From NCBI GenBank assembly GCA_963666765.1, contig OY762933.1, positions 1,984,001 to 2,048,000 of the forward strand: a stretch of 64,000 nucleotides of DNA, read 5' to 3'. Each line of letters begins with the position of its first letter. Position 1 is the first letter of the stretch. Of the stretch, positions 51,409 to 60,166 are shown piece after piece. The DNA is from Foliamicus sp963666765 (GTDB taxonomy: Bacteria > Pseudomonadota > Gammaproteobacteria > Steroidobacterales > Foliamicaceae). Both the position numbers and the translations under genes were made by a program. A model generated the notes under the pieces. The model was not told the DNA's origin. It did not search any database and saw nothing but the letters and a program-made list of their open reading frames with translations.

Positions 51409-54400
51409 ATGTCCGATTGGCGATTCTGGATCGATCGCGGCGGCACGTTCACGGACGTAGTGGCACGCACTCCCGAAGGGAAGCTGAAAGTCCGCAAGCT
51501 GCTGTCCGACAATCCTTCCCGCTACAGCGACGCAGCCGTGCACGCCATCCGCACGCTGTTGGCCGATAGCGGCTCCCGGGGCGCCATCCGCGACCTCAAA
51601 ATGGGCACCACGGTGGCCACCAACGCCCTCCTGGAAAGGCAGGGAGAGCCGACGCTGCTGGTGGTGAACGGCGGCTACGCGGATGCGCTGCTGATCGGCT
51701 ACCAGAACCGGCCGGACCTCTTCGCCCTGGAGATCAGGCGCCCGCCGCCGCTCTACGCCGAGGTGCTGGAGACCGAAGGACGGATCGATGCCGCCGGAAA
51801 GGAACGGACTCCTTTGGACAGGGGCGCGCTTCTCGGCGGGCTGAAGGCGGCCCGCGGGCGCGGACTGAAGTCCGTCGCGATCTGTTTCATGCATGCCTGG
51901 CGCAACCCGGAACACGAATTGCTGGCCGGCAGGCTGGCGGAGCAGGCCGGCTTCGACCAGGTGTCGCTCTCGCATGAAGTCTCGCCCCTGATCAAACTGG
52001 TCAGCCGCGGCGACACCACGCTTGTCGACGCGTACCTCTCGCCCGTGCTGCGGCGCTATATCCGCGGACTGGAGACCGGGCTCAGGAGCGAGCGGATCGC
52101 GCCGCGCAACCTGGCGTTCATGCAGAGCAACGGCGGACTGGTCGAAGCCGGGAGGTTCCGGGGCAAGGACGCGATCCTCTCCGGGCCGGCGGGCGGCGTG
52201 GTGGGCGCGGTGCGCACCGCGCGGCAGGCGGGCCATGACAGGCTGATCTGCTTCGACATGGGAGGAACCTCCACCGATGTTGCCCTGTACGCAGGCGCCT
52301 ACGAGTACGTCACCCATAACGAAATCGCGGGCGTGCGCCTGCGGGCGCCGATGCTCAAGGTCCACACGGTGGCTGCGGGCGGCGGTTCCGTCCTGCGCTA
52401 TCAATCCGGAAGGTTCCTCTCCGGGCCCCTGTCGGCGGGCGCCAACCCCGGACCGGCCTGCTACCGCAACGGCGGTCCACTGACCGTGACCGACGCCAAC
52501 CTCGTGCTGGGGCGCATACAGCCGCGCATGTTTCCCGCGGTTTTCGGTCCCGACGGACGGCAGCCGTTGGACAAGCAGGCATCGCGGGCGGGATTCGCGA
52601 AGCTGGCCGAGGACGTGTTCAGGGAAAACGGAAGGCGCATGAGCGTTGAAGAGGTGGCCGAGGGCTTCCTCAGGGTCACCATCAACCAGATGGCTTCCGC
52701 GATCGAGAAGATTTCCGTCCAGCGGGGCGAGAACCCCGCAGAGTTCGCCCTGTGCTCTTTCGGCGGGGCCGGCGGGCAGCACGCCTGCGCCATCGCCGAG
52801 GAGCTGGGCATGGACACCGTGCTGCTTCACCCGCTGGCGGGAGTGCTGTCGGCGCTGGGACTGGGACTGGCGCCCCTGCGTGCATACCGCCAGGAGGCGC
52901 TGGAAGCGGAGTTGGATGCAGGCGCCGTGGATCACCTCAGGGCCGGCTTTGCGCGACTGGCGGACGAGTGCCGCCGGGAACTCCTGGACGCGGACATCAA
53001 GCCCGGGAACCTGTCCTTCGAATACGTGGCCGAGATTCGCGTGAAGGACTCCGACAACACGCTGCCGATTACCGTGGAGGGCGGGACACCCTCACTGCCG
53101 GAGGTCGGGCTGGCGGACCTGCGGCGGCGGTTTTCCGAAGCCCACTGGGCCCGCTTCGGAATTGAGCCGCCCGCCGCGGAACTCGTGGTAGAGGCAATCC
53201 GGGTGCAGGCCAGCGGCGATACCGGCGAGGAATATCGCTGGGAGGCCGGCAGCGATTCGGATCCGTCGAACGAGCCGCGGCCGGTGTTCACGGCAAAGAC
53301 GGTATTCGGCGGCGCTGCGCATGACACGCCGACGTACCTTCGCCGCGACCTGGGCCGGGAACAGGCAATCGAGGGCCCGGCGATTATTTCCGAGGACCAC
53401 GCCACCACGGTCGTGCCGCCCGGCTGGACCGCATCGGCGCAGCCCGGCGGGCACCTGGTCCTTGTCCGGCTCGAGCGCGAGGATCGCGTCGAAGCCGCCG
53501 GCGACCTTCCGGATCCGGTGCTCCTGGAAGTCTTCAACAACCGCTTCATGCACATTGCCGAGCAGATGGGCGCGGTGCTGGAGAACACCGCGCACTCGGT
53601 CAACATCAAGGAGCGGCTGGATTTTTCCTGCGCCCTGTTCGATTCGAACGGCGAGCTGGTCGCCAATGCGCCGCACATGCCGGTACACCTCGGATCGATG
53701 GACGCCAGCGTCAAGGCGGCCCTCAATGCCCGCAAGTCCGGACCGCGCCCCGGCGAAGCCTACCTGGTCAACGCGCCGTATAACGGGGGCACACATCTGC
53801 CCGACCTGACGGTGATTTCGCCGGTGTTCCTGCAAGACGCCGGGACAGCGGACTTTTTCGTGGCCGCGCGGGCCCATCACGCCGACATCGGCGGGACCAC
53901 GCCGGGCTCCATGCCTCCCGACAGCGGGCACATCGATGAAGAGGGCGTGCTGTTCGACAACTTCCTGCTGGTGTCGGAGGGCCGACTCGAGGAAGCGCGC
54001 CTCAGGGCCGCGCTGACGGAAGGGCGCTGGCCGGCCCGCAATCCGGACCGAAACCTGGCCGACCTCAAGGCGCAACTGGCCGCCAACGCCAAGGGAGCAA
54101 GGGAACTGAAGGCGCTGGTGTCGCATTACGGCGCATCGACAGTTCGCGCTTACATGACGCATGTTCGCGATAACGCCGAGGAGTCGGTGCGGCGCGTGAT
54201 CGACCGGCTTGAGGACGGGCGGTTTGAATGCACGCTGGATGGCGACGAGCGGATTGCCGCGGATATCCGCATTGACCGGCGAGCGCGGGAGGCCGTGATC
54301 GACTTCAGCGGGTCCAGCGGACAGTCCGAGGGCAACTTCAATGCGCCCTCGCCGATTTGCCGGGCCTGCGTTCTCTACGTGTTCCGCTCGCTGGTGGGCG

Positions 54401-55041
54401 CGGACATTCCCATGAATTCGGGATGCATGAAGCCGCTGCACATTATCCTTCCCGAAGGCAGCCTGCTGAATCCCCGCTGGCCCGCCGCGGTGGTCGCCGG
54501 CAACGTGGAGACCTCGCAGTGCGTGGTGGACACGCTTTACGGCGCCCTGCGGGTAATGGCGGCGGCCCAGGGAACCATGAACAACGTCACCTTCGGCAAT
54601 GACCGGTACCAGTACTACGAAACCGTTTGCGGAGGCAGCGGGGCGGGGACGGACTTTGACGGCGCTTCGGCGGTGCACACGCACATGACCAATTCGCGCC
54701 TTACCGACCCCGAAGTCCTGGAGTTGCGCTTCCCGGTGCTGCTGCGCGAATTCCGCGTTCGCAGCGGCAGCGGCGGGAACGGCCGGCGCCGCGGCGGCGA
54801 CGGCGCGGTGCGCTGCATCGAGTTCCTGGAGCCGATGGAGCTGGCCATCCTGTCGAACCGGCGGCGGACCGCCCCGTTCGGATTGGAAGGAGGCGGGAAC
54901 GGCGCCCCCGGGCGCGCCCGGGTGCTGCGCTCCGACGGCAGCGTCAGCGAGCTGACCGCGCGCGACAGGACCCGCGTGGAGCCCGGCGACCGGTTCGTAA
55001 TCGAAACGCCGGGCGGCGGCGGTTACGGCGCCCCGGAGTAA
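51409..55041 (+). CDS. 5-oxoprolinase, HyuA-HyuB fusion
   Basis: A 1210-residue ATP-dependent enzyme that opens 5-oxoproline to glutamate. Residues 1-700 are the hydantoinase/oxoprolinase HyuA part (WIDRGGTFTDVVARTPEG, GPAGGVVGAVRTA, FDMGGTSTDVALY), residues 700-1210 the HyuB part (FNNRFMHIAEQMGAVLENTAHS and GGGGYG at the end). A hairpin repeat at 53077-53093 is inserted in frame and encodes EGGTPSLPE. It diverges from the symporter genes. The product glutamate is also the product of PutA. Confidence 0.92.
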   Translation: MSDWRFWIDRGGTFTDVVARTPEGKLKVRKLLSDNPSRYSDAAVHAIRTLLADSGSRGAIRDLKMGTTVATNALLERQGEPTLLVVNGGYADALLIGYQNRPDLFALEIRRPPPLYAEVLETEGRIDAAGKERTPLDRGALLGGLKAARGRGLKSVAICFMHAWRNPEHELLAGRLAEQAGFDQVSLSHEVSPLIKLVSRGDTTLVDAYLSPVLRRYIRGLETGLRSERIAPRNLAFMQSNGGLVEAGRFRGKDAILSGPAGGVVGAVRTARQAGHDRLICFDMGGTSTDVALYAGAYEYVTHNEIAGVRLRAPMLKVHTVAAGGGSVLRYQSGRFLSGPLSAGANPGPACYRNGGPLTVTDANLVLGRIQPRMFPAVFGPDGRQPLDKQASRAGFAKLAEDVFRENGRRMSVEEVAEGFLRVTINQMASAIEKISVQRGENPAEFALCSFGGAGGQHACAIAEELGMDTVLLHPLAGVLSALGLGLAPLRAYRQEALEAELDAGAVDHLRAGFARLADECRRELLDADIKPGNLSFEYVAEIRVKDSDNTLPITVEGGTPSLPEVGLADLRRRFSEAHWARFGIEPPAAELVVEAIRVQASGDTGEEYRWEAGSDSDPSNEPRPVFTAKTVFGGAAHDTPTYLRRDLGREQAIEGPAIISEDHATTVVPPGWTASAQPGGHLVLVRLEREDRVEAAGDLPDPVLLEVFNNRFMHIAEQMGAVLENTAHSVNIKERLDFSCALFDSNGELVANAPHMPVHLGSMDASVKAALNARKSGPRPGEAYLVNAPYNGGTHLPDLTVISPVFLQDAGTADFFVAARAHHADIGGTTPGSMPPDSGHIDEEGVLFDNFLLVSEGRLEEARLRAALTEGRWPARNPDRNLADLKAQLAANAKGARELKALVSHYGASTVRAYMTHVRDNAEESVRRVIDRLEDGRFECTLDGDERIAADIRIDRRAREAVIDFSGSSGQSEGNFNAPSPICRACVLYVFRSLVGADIPMNSGCMKPLHIILPEGSLLNPRWPAAVVAGNVETSQCVVDTLYGALRVMAAAQGTMNNVTFGNDRYQYYETVCGGSGAGTDFDGASAVHTHMTNSRLTDPEVLELRFPVLLREFRVRSGSGGNGRRRGGDGAVRCIEFLEPMELAILSNRRRTAPFGLEGGGNGAPGRARVLRSDGSVSELTARDRTRVEPGDRFVIETPGGGGYGAPE
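53077..53093. repeat. Hairpin repeat in frame in the 5-oxoprolinase gene
   Basis: GAGGGCG-GGA-CACCCTC followed by ACTGCC, encoding EGGTPSLP at about residue 558, between the strand ADNTLPITV-like region and the next helix. The same peptide would be read from the intergenic copy at 15474. Confidence 0.75.
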
Positions 55042-55052
55042 GGTACGCCCTG

Positions 55053-57410
55053 ATGTTTGACATTGCGCTGGTCATCACGATCCTTGTGATCGCACTGGTG
55101 CTGTTCGTCACCGAGGCCTTGCGCATGGACATCGTGGCGCTGCTGGTGGTGGGCGCGCTTACCGTCACCGGCCTGGTCACGCCAGCCGAGGCGGTGGCCG
55201 GATTCAGCAACGAGGCGGTCATCACGCTGTGGGCCATGTTCATCATCAGCGAGGGCCTGCTGCGCACCGGCGTGGGCGATCTAATCGGGCGCTACGTCAT
55301 GCGCCTGGCCGGGCGCAACGAAGCGGCGCTGGTGGCGGTGATCATGCTGGCTTCCGGCGGGCTGTCGGCGTTCATGAACAACATCGGCGTGGCGGTGCTG
55401 ATGCTGCCAGTCGTCATGGGACTGGCGCGGCGCGCGCGCCTGCCGCCTTCCCGCCTGCTCATGCCGCTGTCTTTCGGCTGCCTGCTCGGGGGCCTCACCA
55501 CCCAGATCGGCACCCCGCCGAACCTGCTGGCAAGCGCGGCGCTGGCGGAGCAGGGTGATTTCCGCTTCGAACTGTTCGACTTCCTGCCGGTGGGCGCCGC
55601 CGCCCTGATCGGGGGCGTGCTGTTCTTCGTGCTCTTCGGCCGCCGGCTGCTGCCGACCCGCGAGGCGGGCGAGTTCGCTCGGACCCGCAGCCAGCGGAAC
55701 CTGCGGGCCCTTTACGGGCTGCGGGAATTCATGTTCACGGTTTCCCTGAGCGCCGCTTCCACGCTGGCCGGGCGCACGCTGGCGGAGAGCCGGATAGCGG
55801 CCCTGGGGCTGATCGTAATCGCCATTGAACGGGGCCGGCGCATCATCCGGCTGCCCGCGCGCCAGACGGCGCTGAGAGCGGGCGACCGTCTGCTGGTGCA
55901 GGGCAAGCGCGAGTACATCGAAGAATTGCGCGCCTGGCAAAGGCTGATCGGAAAGGGCGAGACAGTGCCTGCCAACCTGCCCCTGACCGAACACCTGCGG
56001 ATGGTGCAGGCGCGCGTGGCGGAAGGCTCCCTGCTAATCCAGAATCCCGTGAACCGGCAGGATCTGCAACTGAAGACGCGCGGCCTGGCCATAGCGCTGC
56101 GGCGTGGGACCCGGGTGCGGCGCTCCGGACTCAGCCGGGTGCCGCTGCGCGCGGGCGACTACGTCCTGCTGCAGGGTCGGGTGGAAACGGTCGACCTGGC
56201 CCGAAGCATGGAGGAGTTCGACGAAGTGATCGAACTCGGCCAGGAGACGCTGGAGAAACTGTACCGCCCCAACGAGCGGCTGATCACCATTCGCGTCCCG
56301 GCCGGTTCGCGACTGGTCGGCATGGCCTTCGGCCAATCCCGCCTGGCCGAGGCGCTGGAATTCCGGTTGCTGGCCATCAACCGCGAGGACGAAGTCAACT
56401 TCATCCCGGACCCCGACGAGGTGCTGCGCGAGGACGATCGCCTGCTGCTGCAGACCCGCAACGAGGACCTGGAGACGCTGCGGGCGGTCCAGGAACTGGA
56501 AATCGAAGAGGAAATGACGCCGGCTCTCAACCTTTACGCCACTGACCGGCTGGCGACCGAGGAAGTCACGCTGGCGCCGCTGTCGCGCCTCGGCGGCCGC
56601 ACGGCGGCGGAAATGGGCTTCAATGAAAAGTACGGCCTGGAGCTGGTGGCGATCCGGCGTGCCGGCCAGACTCTGCATACCGACCTGCAGACGGAACGGC
56701 TGAACTTCGGCGATGCCTTGTTGCTGGTGGGACCGCGCAACAATCTGCGCCGCCTGGCCAAGGACCCCTCGTTCATCGAGGTGACTCCCTTCGTCCCCCG
56801 GCGGCCCAGGAAGCGTTACGCCGGACTGATCATGATCGGTGTGATCGGCGCCGTTCTGACCGGCTGGCTGCCGATTTCGATCGCCGCTCTTATCGGCGCG
56901 ACCCTGATGGTGCTGATCCGCTGCCTGAGCATGGAGGACGCCTATCGGGCGATTGATTGGCGGGCTGTTTTTCTCATCGCCGGCATGCTGCCGCTGGGCA
57001 CGGCGCTGGCCAACACCGGCGCCGCCCGGCTGCTGGCCGGGACGGCGGTCGACCTGCTGGGGACCCTGGGACCCTGGTATGTAATCGGCGGCCTGTACCT
57101 GGTAACGGCCCTGGCCACGATGATCATTCCCACCGCGGCTTTGGTGGTGCTGATGTCGCCGGTGGTCCTGTCGGCCAGCGCGTCGCTGGGTATCGCGCCC
57201 ACGACGGCGATGATGGCCATGGCCATGGCGGCATCGGCCAGCTTCACCAGCCCGATTTCCCACCCGGCCAATATCCTCATCATGGGCCCCGGCAATTACC
57301 GGTTCACCGACTACATCCGGGCCGGCGTGCCGTTGACGCTGCTCGTGTTCCTGATCGTGATGCTGCTGCTGCCGGTTTTCTGGCCGCTGCAGTCGGCGCT
57401 TGCGCCCTAG
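55053..57410 (+). CDS. SLC13-family permease with internal RCK (TrkA-C) domains
   Basis: A 785-residue transporter of the DASS/SLC13 type. The N-terminal membrane half ends near residue 200 and contains FMNNIGVAVLMLPVV and GGLTTQIGTPPNLLAS; then come TrkA-C-like cytoplasmic domains (about 280-570, with LRAGDRLLVQG and VLREDDRLLLQ repeats) and the second membrane half with FTSPISHPANILIMGPG. RCK domains likely gate transport in response to a ligand. Substrates in this family are dicarboxylates, sulfate or similar anions. It begins 11 bases after the 5-oxoprolinase gene. Confidence 0.85.
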   Translation: MFDIALVITILVIALVLFVTEALRMDIVALLVVGALTVTGLVTPAEAVAGFSNEAVITLWAMFIISEGLLRTGVGDLIGRYVMRLAGRNEAALVAVIMLASGGLSAFMNNIGVAVLMLPVVMGLARRARLPPSRLLMPLSFGCLLGGLTTQIGTPPNLLASAALAEQGDFRFELFDFLPVGAAALIGGVLFFVLFGRRLLPTREAGEFARTRSQRNLRALYGLREFMFTVSLSAASTLAGRTLAESRIAALGLIVIAIERGRRIIRLPARQTALRAGDRLLVQGKREYIEELRAWQRLIGKGETVPANLPLTEHLRMVQARVAEGSLLIQNPVNRQDLQLKTRGLAIALRRGTRVRRSGLSRVPLRAGDYVLLQGRVETVDLARSMEEFDEVIELGQETLEKLYRPNERLITIRVPAGSRLVGMAFGQSRLAEALEFRLLAINREDEVNFIPDPDEVLREDDRLLLQTRNEDLETLRAVQELEIEEEMTPALNLYATDRLATEEVTLAPLSRLGGRTAAEMGFNEKYGLELVAIRRAGQTLHTDLQTERLNFGDALLLVGPRNNLRRLAKDPSFIEVTPFVPRRPRKRYAGLIMIGVIGAVLTGWLPISIAALIGATLMVLIRCLSMEDAYRAIDWRAVFLIAGMLPLGTALANTGAARLLAGTAVDLLGTLGPWYVIGGLYLVTALATMIIPTAALVVLMSPVVLSASASLGIAPTTAMMAMAMAASASFTSPISHPANILIMGPGNYRFTDYIRAGVPLTLLVFLIVMLLLPVFWPLQSALAP

Positions 57411-57416
57411 CAGCTA

Positions 57417-58643
57417 GTGGCCGCTTCGAGCGAATCTGTACTGGTCGTCGGTGGAGGCCAGGCCGCGGCGCAGCTTGTCGTGTCGCTTCGACTCGGCGGT
57501 CACGAAGGCCGGATAACGCTGGTCAGCGACGAGAACGAGCCGCCCTACCAGCGCCCTCCGCTATCCAAGCAATACCTGGCCGGCGAACTGGGGCGCGAGC
57601 GGCTGCTGCTTCGCAAGACGGCCTATTACGAGTCGAGGGACGTGGGGCTGCGCCTGGGCCGGCGCGTATTGTCGATCGACCGCGCCGGCCATTGCGCAGA
57701 ACTGGACGGCGGCGAGCAACTTGACTACGACCGGCTGGTGCTCGCCACCGGCAGCAGGTTGCGGCGCCTCGATGTTCCGGGCGCGAACCTGCCCGGCATC
57801 CACTACCTGCGGTCGCTGGCCGACGCCGACCGGCTGCAGGAGGAGCTCGGAGCCGGTCGGCGGATCGTCGTGGTGGGCGGAGGCTATATCGGGCTGGAGG
57901 TGGCGGCCACAGCGGCGAAGGCAGGCGCCGAAGTCGCCGTCCTGGAGGCCGAGGAGCGGGTGATGAGCCGCGTGCTCAGCGCGCCGCTCGCCGAGTGGCT
58001 TACGGATTTGCATCGGCAATCCGGCGTGCACGTACGAGTCGGGGAGCAGGTTCGGGGTTTTGCGGGAAAGGAGCGTGTGGAGGCGGTCGAAACCGGCAAT
58101 GGCCCGCTGCCCGCGGACGCCGTGCTGGTGGGCATCGGCGTGCTGCCCGCGGCGGATCTTGCCCGCGAATGCGGTCTCGGCGAAAACGACGGCATCCTGA
58201 CCGATGAGTACTGCCGGACCGGGGATGAATCGGTGCTGGCCGCCGGCGACTGCGCCCGCACGATCAATACGGCCCTTGGAGCCGCCGTGCGCCTGGAATC
58301 GGTCCAGAACGCAGTGGATCACGGACAGGTGGCCGCCTCGGTAATCCTGGGCGACCCCAGGCCCTATTCCAGCATCCCGTGGTTCTGGTCGGACCAGTTC
58401 CACGTAAAACTGCAGATTGCGGGGCTCGCCCGGCCCGAGGACGAGACTGTCCTGCGCGGGGACCCATCAGCCGGAGCGTTTGCGGCTTTCCGCCTGCGCG
58501 GCGGCAGCCTGACCGCGGTGGAGGCCGTGTCCAGTCCGCGCGACTTCATGATGGGCAAGAAATTGATTGCCGCGCGCGCCGCCCCCGATCCCGCGCGCCT
58601 GATGGACGAGTCCGTTGCGCTCAAGGACCTGATTCAGTCCTGA
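57417..58643 (+). CDS. FAD-dependent ferredoxin reductase-like protein
   Basis: A 408-residue flavoprotein with two dinucleotide folds: VVGGGQAAAQLVVSLR near the N-terminus (FAD) and VVVGGGYIGLEVAATAAKAGAEV in the middle (NADH), plus VLAAGDCARTIN. It closely resembles rhodocoxin/putidaredoxin reductases that feed electrons to a ferredoxin and a P450 or dioxygenase. No such partner is adjacent. Start is GTG 57417, six bases after the transporter stop. Confidence 0.88.
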   Translation: MAASSESVLVVGGGQAAAQLVVSLRLGGHEGRITLVSDENEPPYQRPPLSKQYLAGELGRERLLLRKTAYYESRDVGLRLGRRVLSIDRAGHCAELDGGEQLDYDRLVLATGSRLRRLDVPGANLPGIHYLRSLADADRLQEELGAGRRIVVVGGGYIGLEVAATAAKAGAEVAVLEAEERVMSRVLSAPLAEWLTDLHRQSGVHVRVGEQVRGFAGKERVEAVETGNGPLPADAVLVGIGVLPAADLARECGLGENDGILTDEYCRTGDESVLAAGDCARTINTALGAAVRLESVQNAVDHGQVAASVILGDPRPYSSIPWFWSDQFHVKLQIAGLARPEDETVLRGDPSAGAFAAFRLRGGSLTAVEAVSSPRDFMMGKKLIAARAAPDPARLMDESVALKDLIQS

Positions 58644-58740
58644 CGCGGAATCCCGGCCCTCCACGGCCCGGACCCATAACAGTGCGAACGCGGTCGATTT
58701 CCGGCTTGCCGGACATTTCGTCGCCGAGCAAATTCATGTC

Positions 58741-60069
58741 ATGGAGCCGGGGAGGATTGGCAATGTCGAGCGTCTGGCGCAGGCGCGCGCGCTGGCCGCG
58801 CTTGCCGTACGCGCGGAACCGGAGCCGCAACGCTGGCGCGGCTACTTCGAGCGTTTGCTCAGCGGCGAAACCATCGGACCGCTGCCTTTCGATGCCGTTG
58901 ATCGCCCCGCGGCGGGCCATGCCGTTTCCGGACAATATGCCTTTCGGCTCGATGTCGGGCGCAATGAAGCGCCCGATTCCGGAAGCCCCGCGCTGCGGCG
59001 CTTTCGAGACTGCCTGGCGCGACCTACGGAGCGGGACATCGCGATCGGGGTTGATCTTTCCGCGATTGGCGCGAATCAATTCAACGCCTGGCTTGACGCC
59101 CTGGCCGTCGAAATCCGGAGGCAGGCGGAAATCCGCTCCACAGCTCCGCCGGTGGTCTTTTCGCTGCGCACCGAACATCCGGCCTGCCGCAGCCTGCTGG
59201 AGGCCGCCCGGGGTTCCGGCCTGGAAGGCACGCGGGCGGCATTGCGGGTGGATGCAATGTCGTTCGGCGACGGAGCGCTCTGGGACGAACTGGTTCGCTG
59301 CAGTCACGCCAACCCGCGAATCGAACTGGTCCCCGCGGGCGAGAGACAGCCCCTGACGGACCTTGCGGGAAGCGAGAAGCCGGACGCGATCATGCCGCTC
59401 AGCCTGTTCGAGGCGCCCGCCTACACCGCCTGGCTGGGAATGCAGTTTGATTTGAGCACGATCCCGGCGGAACAGATCGAGAGGGGCGTGGGCCACCTGA
59501 AGAAGCTCGTTCGCGTCGGCGTACGGCTGGCCGACAACCTGATCGATTCCGTTACCTGGCCTTCGGAGGAACTGCGACAGGACGCCCTGGCCAACCGCCG
59601 GCTTGCCGCCCACGTCACCGGCATCGGCGACCTGGTGCTGCGCCATGGGCTGGACCCGGCGGCCTTTTCCACCCTGCGGCTGCTGCAACGCTGGCTGACG
59701 CTATTCAAGCGCCAGTTGCTGCGCGAATCGCTGCGCCTGGCCGCGGAACGCGGACCCTACCCGGCATTGAATACTGAACAACTGGTGCGCGCGCTCGCCC
59801 CGCGCTACGGCAACGATCGCGCGCGCCGGATCATCTCGCGGCGCAGTCCGCGTCACCGCCAGCTCCTGGCCCTGTCGCCGTACTGCCTGTTGCCGCGCAA
59901 GGCCACGGCCATCCCTGCTCGCGCCTGGCTGAACCTGCTTCCGCTCATCCGCATTGCGGACAATCTGACCATGCACGGCAGCCAGGTCCGCAGCCTGATC
60001 GACCGGTCCGATTACGAGCGCCTGCTGCGCTCGACATGGGCGCTGATGCAGGAAAATCCCGGCGCCTGA
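58741..60069 (+). CDS. Ribonucleotide-reductase-like protein of unknown activity
   Basis: A 442-residue protein. Residues 253-300 (KKLVRVGVRLADNLIDSV, then VTGIGDLVLRHGLDP) and 320-342 (LFKRQLLRESLRLAAERGPYP) resemble the active-site barrel region of class I/II ribonucleotide reductases. The usual length is 700-1000 residues, and the NxCxE catalytic motif is not seen, so it is probably a degenerate or repurposed relative. The N-terminal 200 residues are unassigned. It lies between the reductase and transporter genes on the same strand. A weak ribosome site. Confidence 0.5.
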   Translation: MEPGRIGNVERLAQARALAALAVRAEPEPQRWRGYFERLLSGETIGPLPFDAVDRPAAGHAVSGQYAFRLDVGRNEAPDSGSPALRRFRDCLARPTERDIAIGVDLSAIGANQFNAWLDALAVEIRRQAEIRSTAPPVVFSLRTEHPACRSLLEAARGSGLEGTRAALRVDAMSFGDGALWDELVRCSHANPRIELVPAGERQPLTDLAGSEKPDAIMPLSLFEAPAYTAWLGMQFDLSTIPAEQIERGVGHLKKLVRVGVRLADNLIDSVTWPSEELRQDALANRRLAAHVTGIGDLVLRHGLDPAAFSTLRLLQRWLTLFKRQLLRESLRLAAERGPYPALNTEQLVRALAPRYGNDRARRIISRRSPRHRQLLALSPYCLLPRKATAIPARAWLNLLPLIRIADNLTMHGSQVRSLIDRSDYERLLRSTWALMQENPGA

Positions 60070-60166
60070 CGGGGCGGCGTTCGGAGGAACCGGACTGATA
60101 CCATAGTCGGCCTCGCCTTGCCCCGAGGACCTGGTCATTCCCGATTTCCCCGGCACCCATGCCCTG

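Noticed and set aside
51361..52935. A 524-residue minus-strand open frame opposite the 5-oxoprolinase gene
   Set aside because: Shadow of a clear gene with strongly biased composition.
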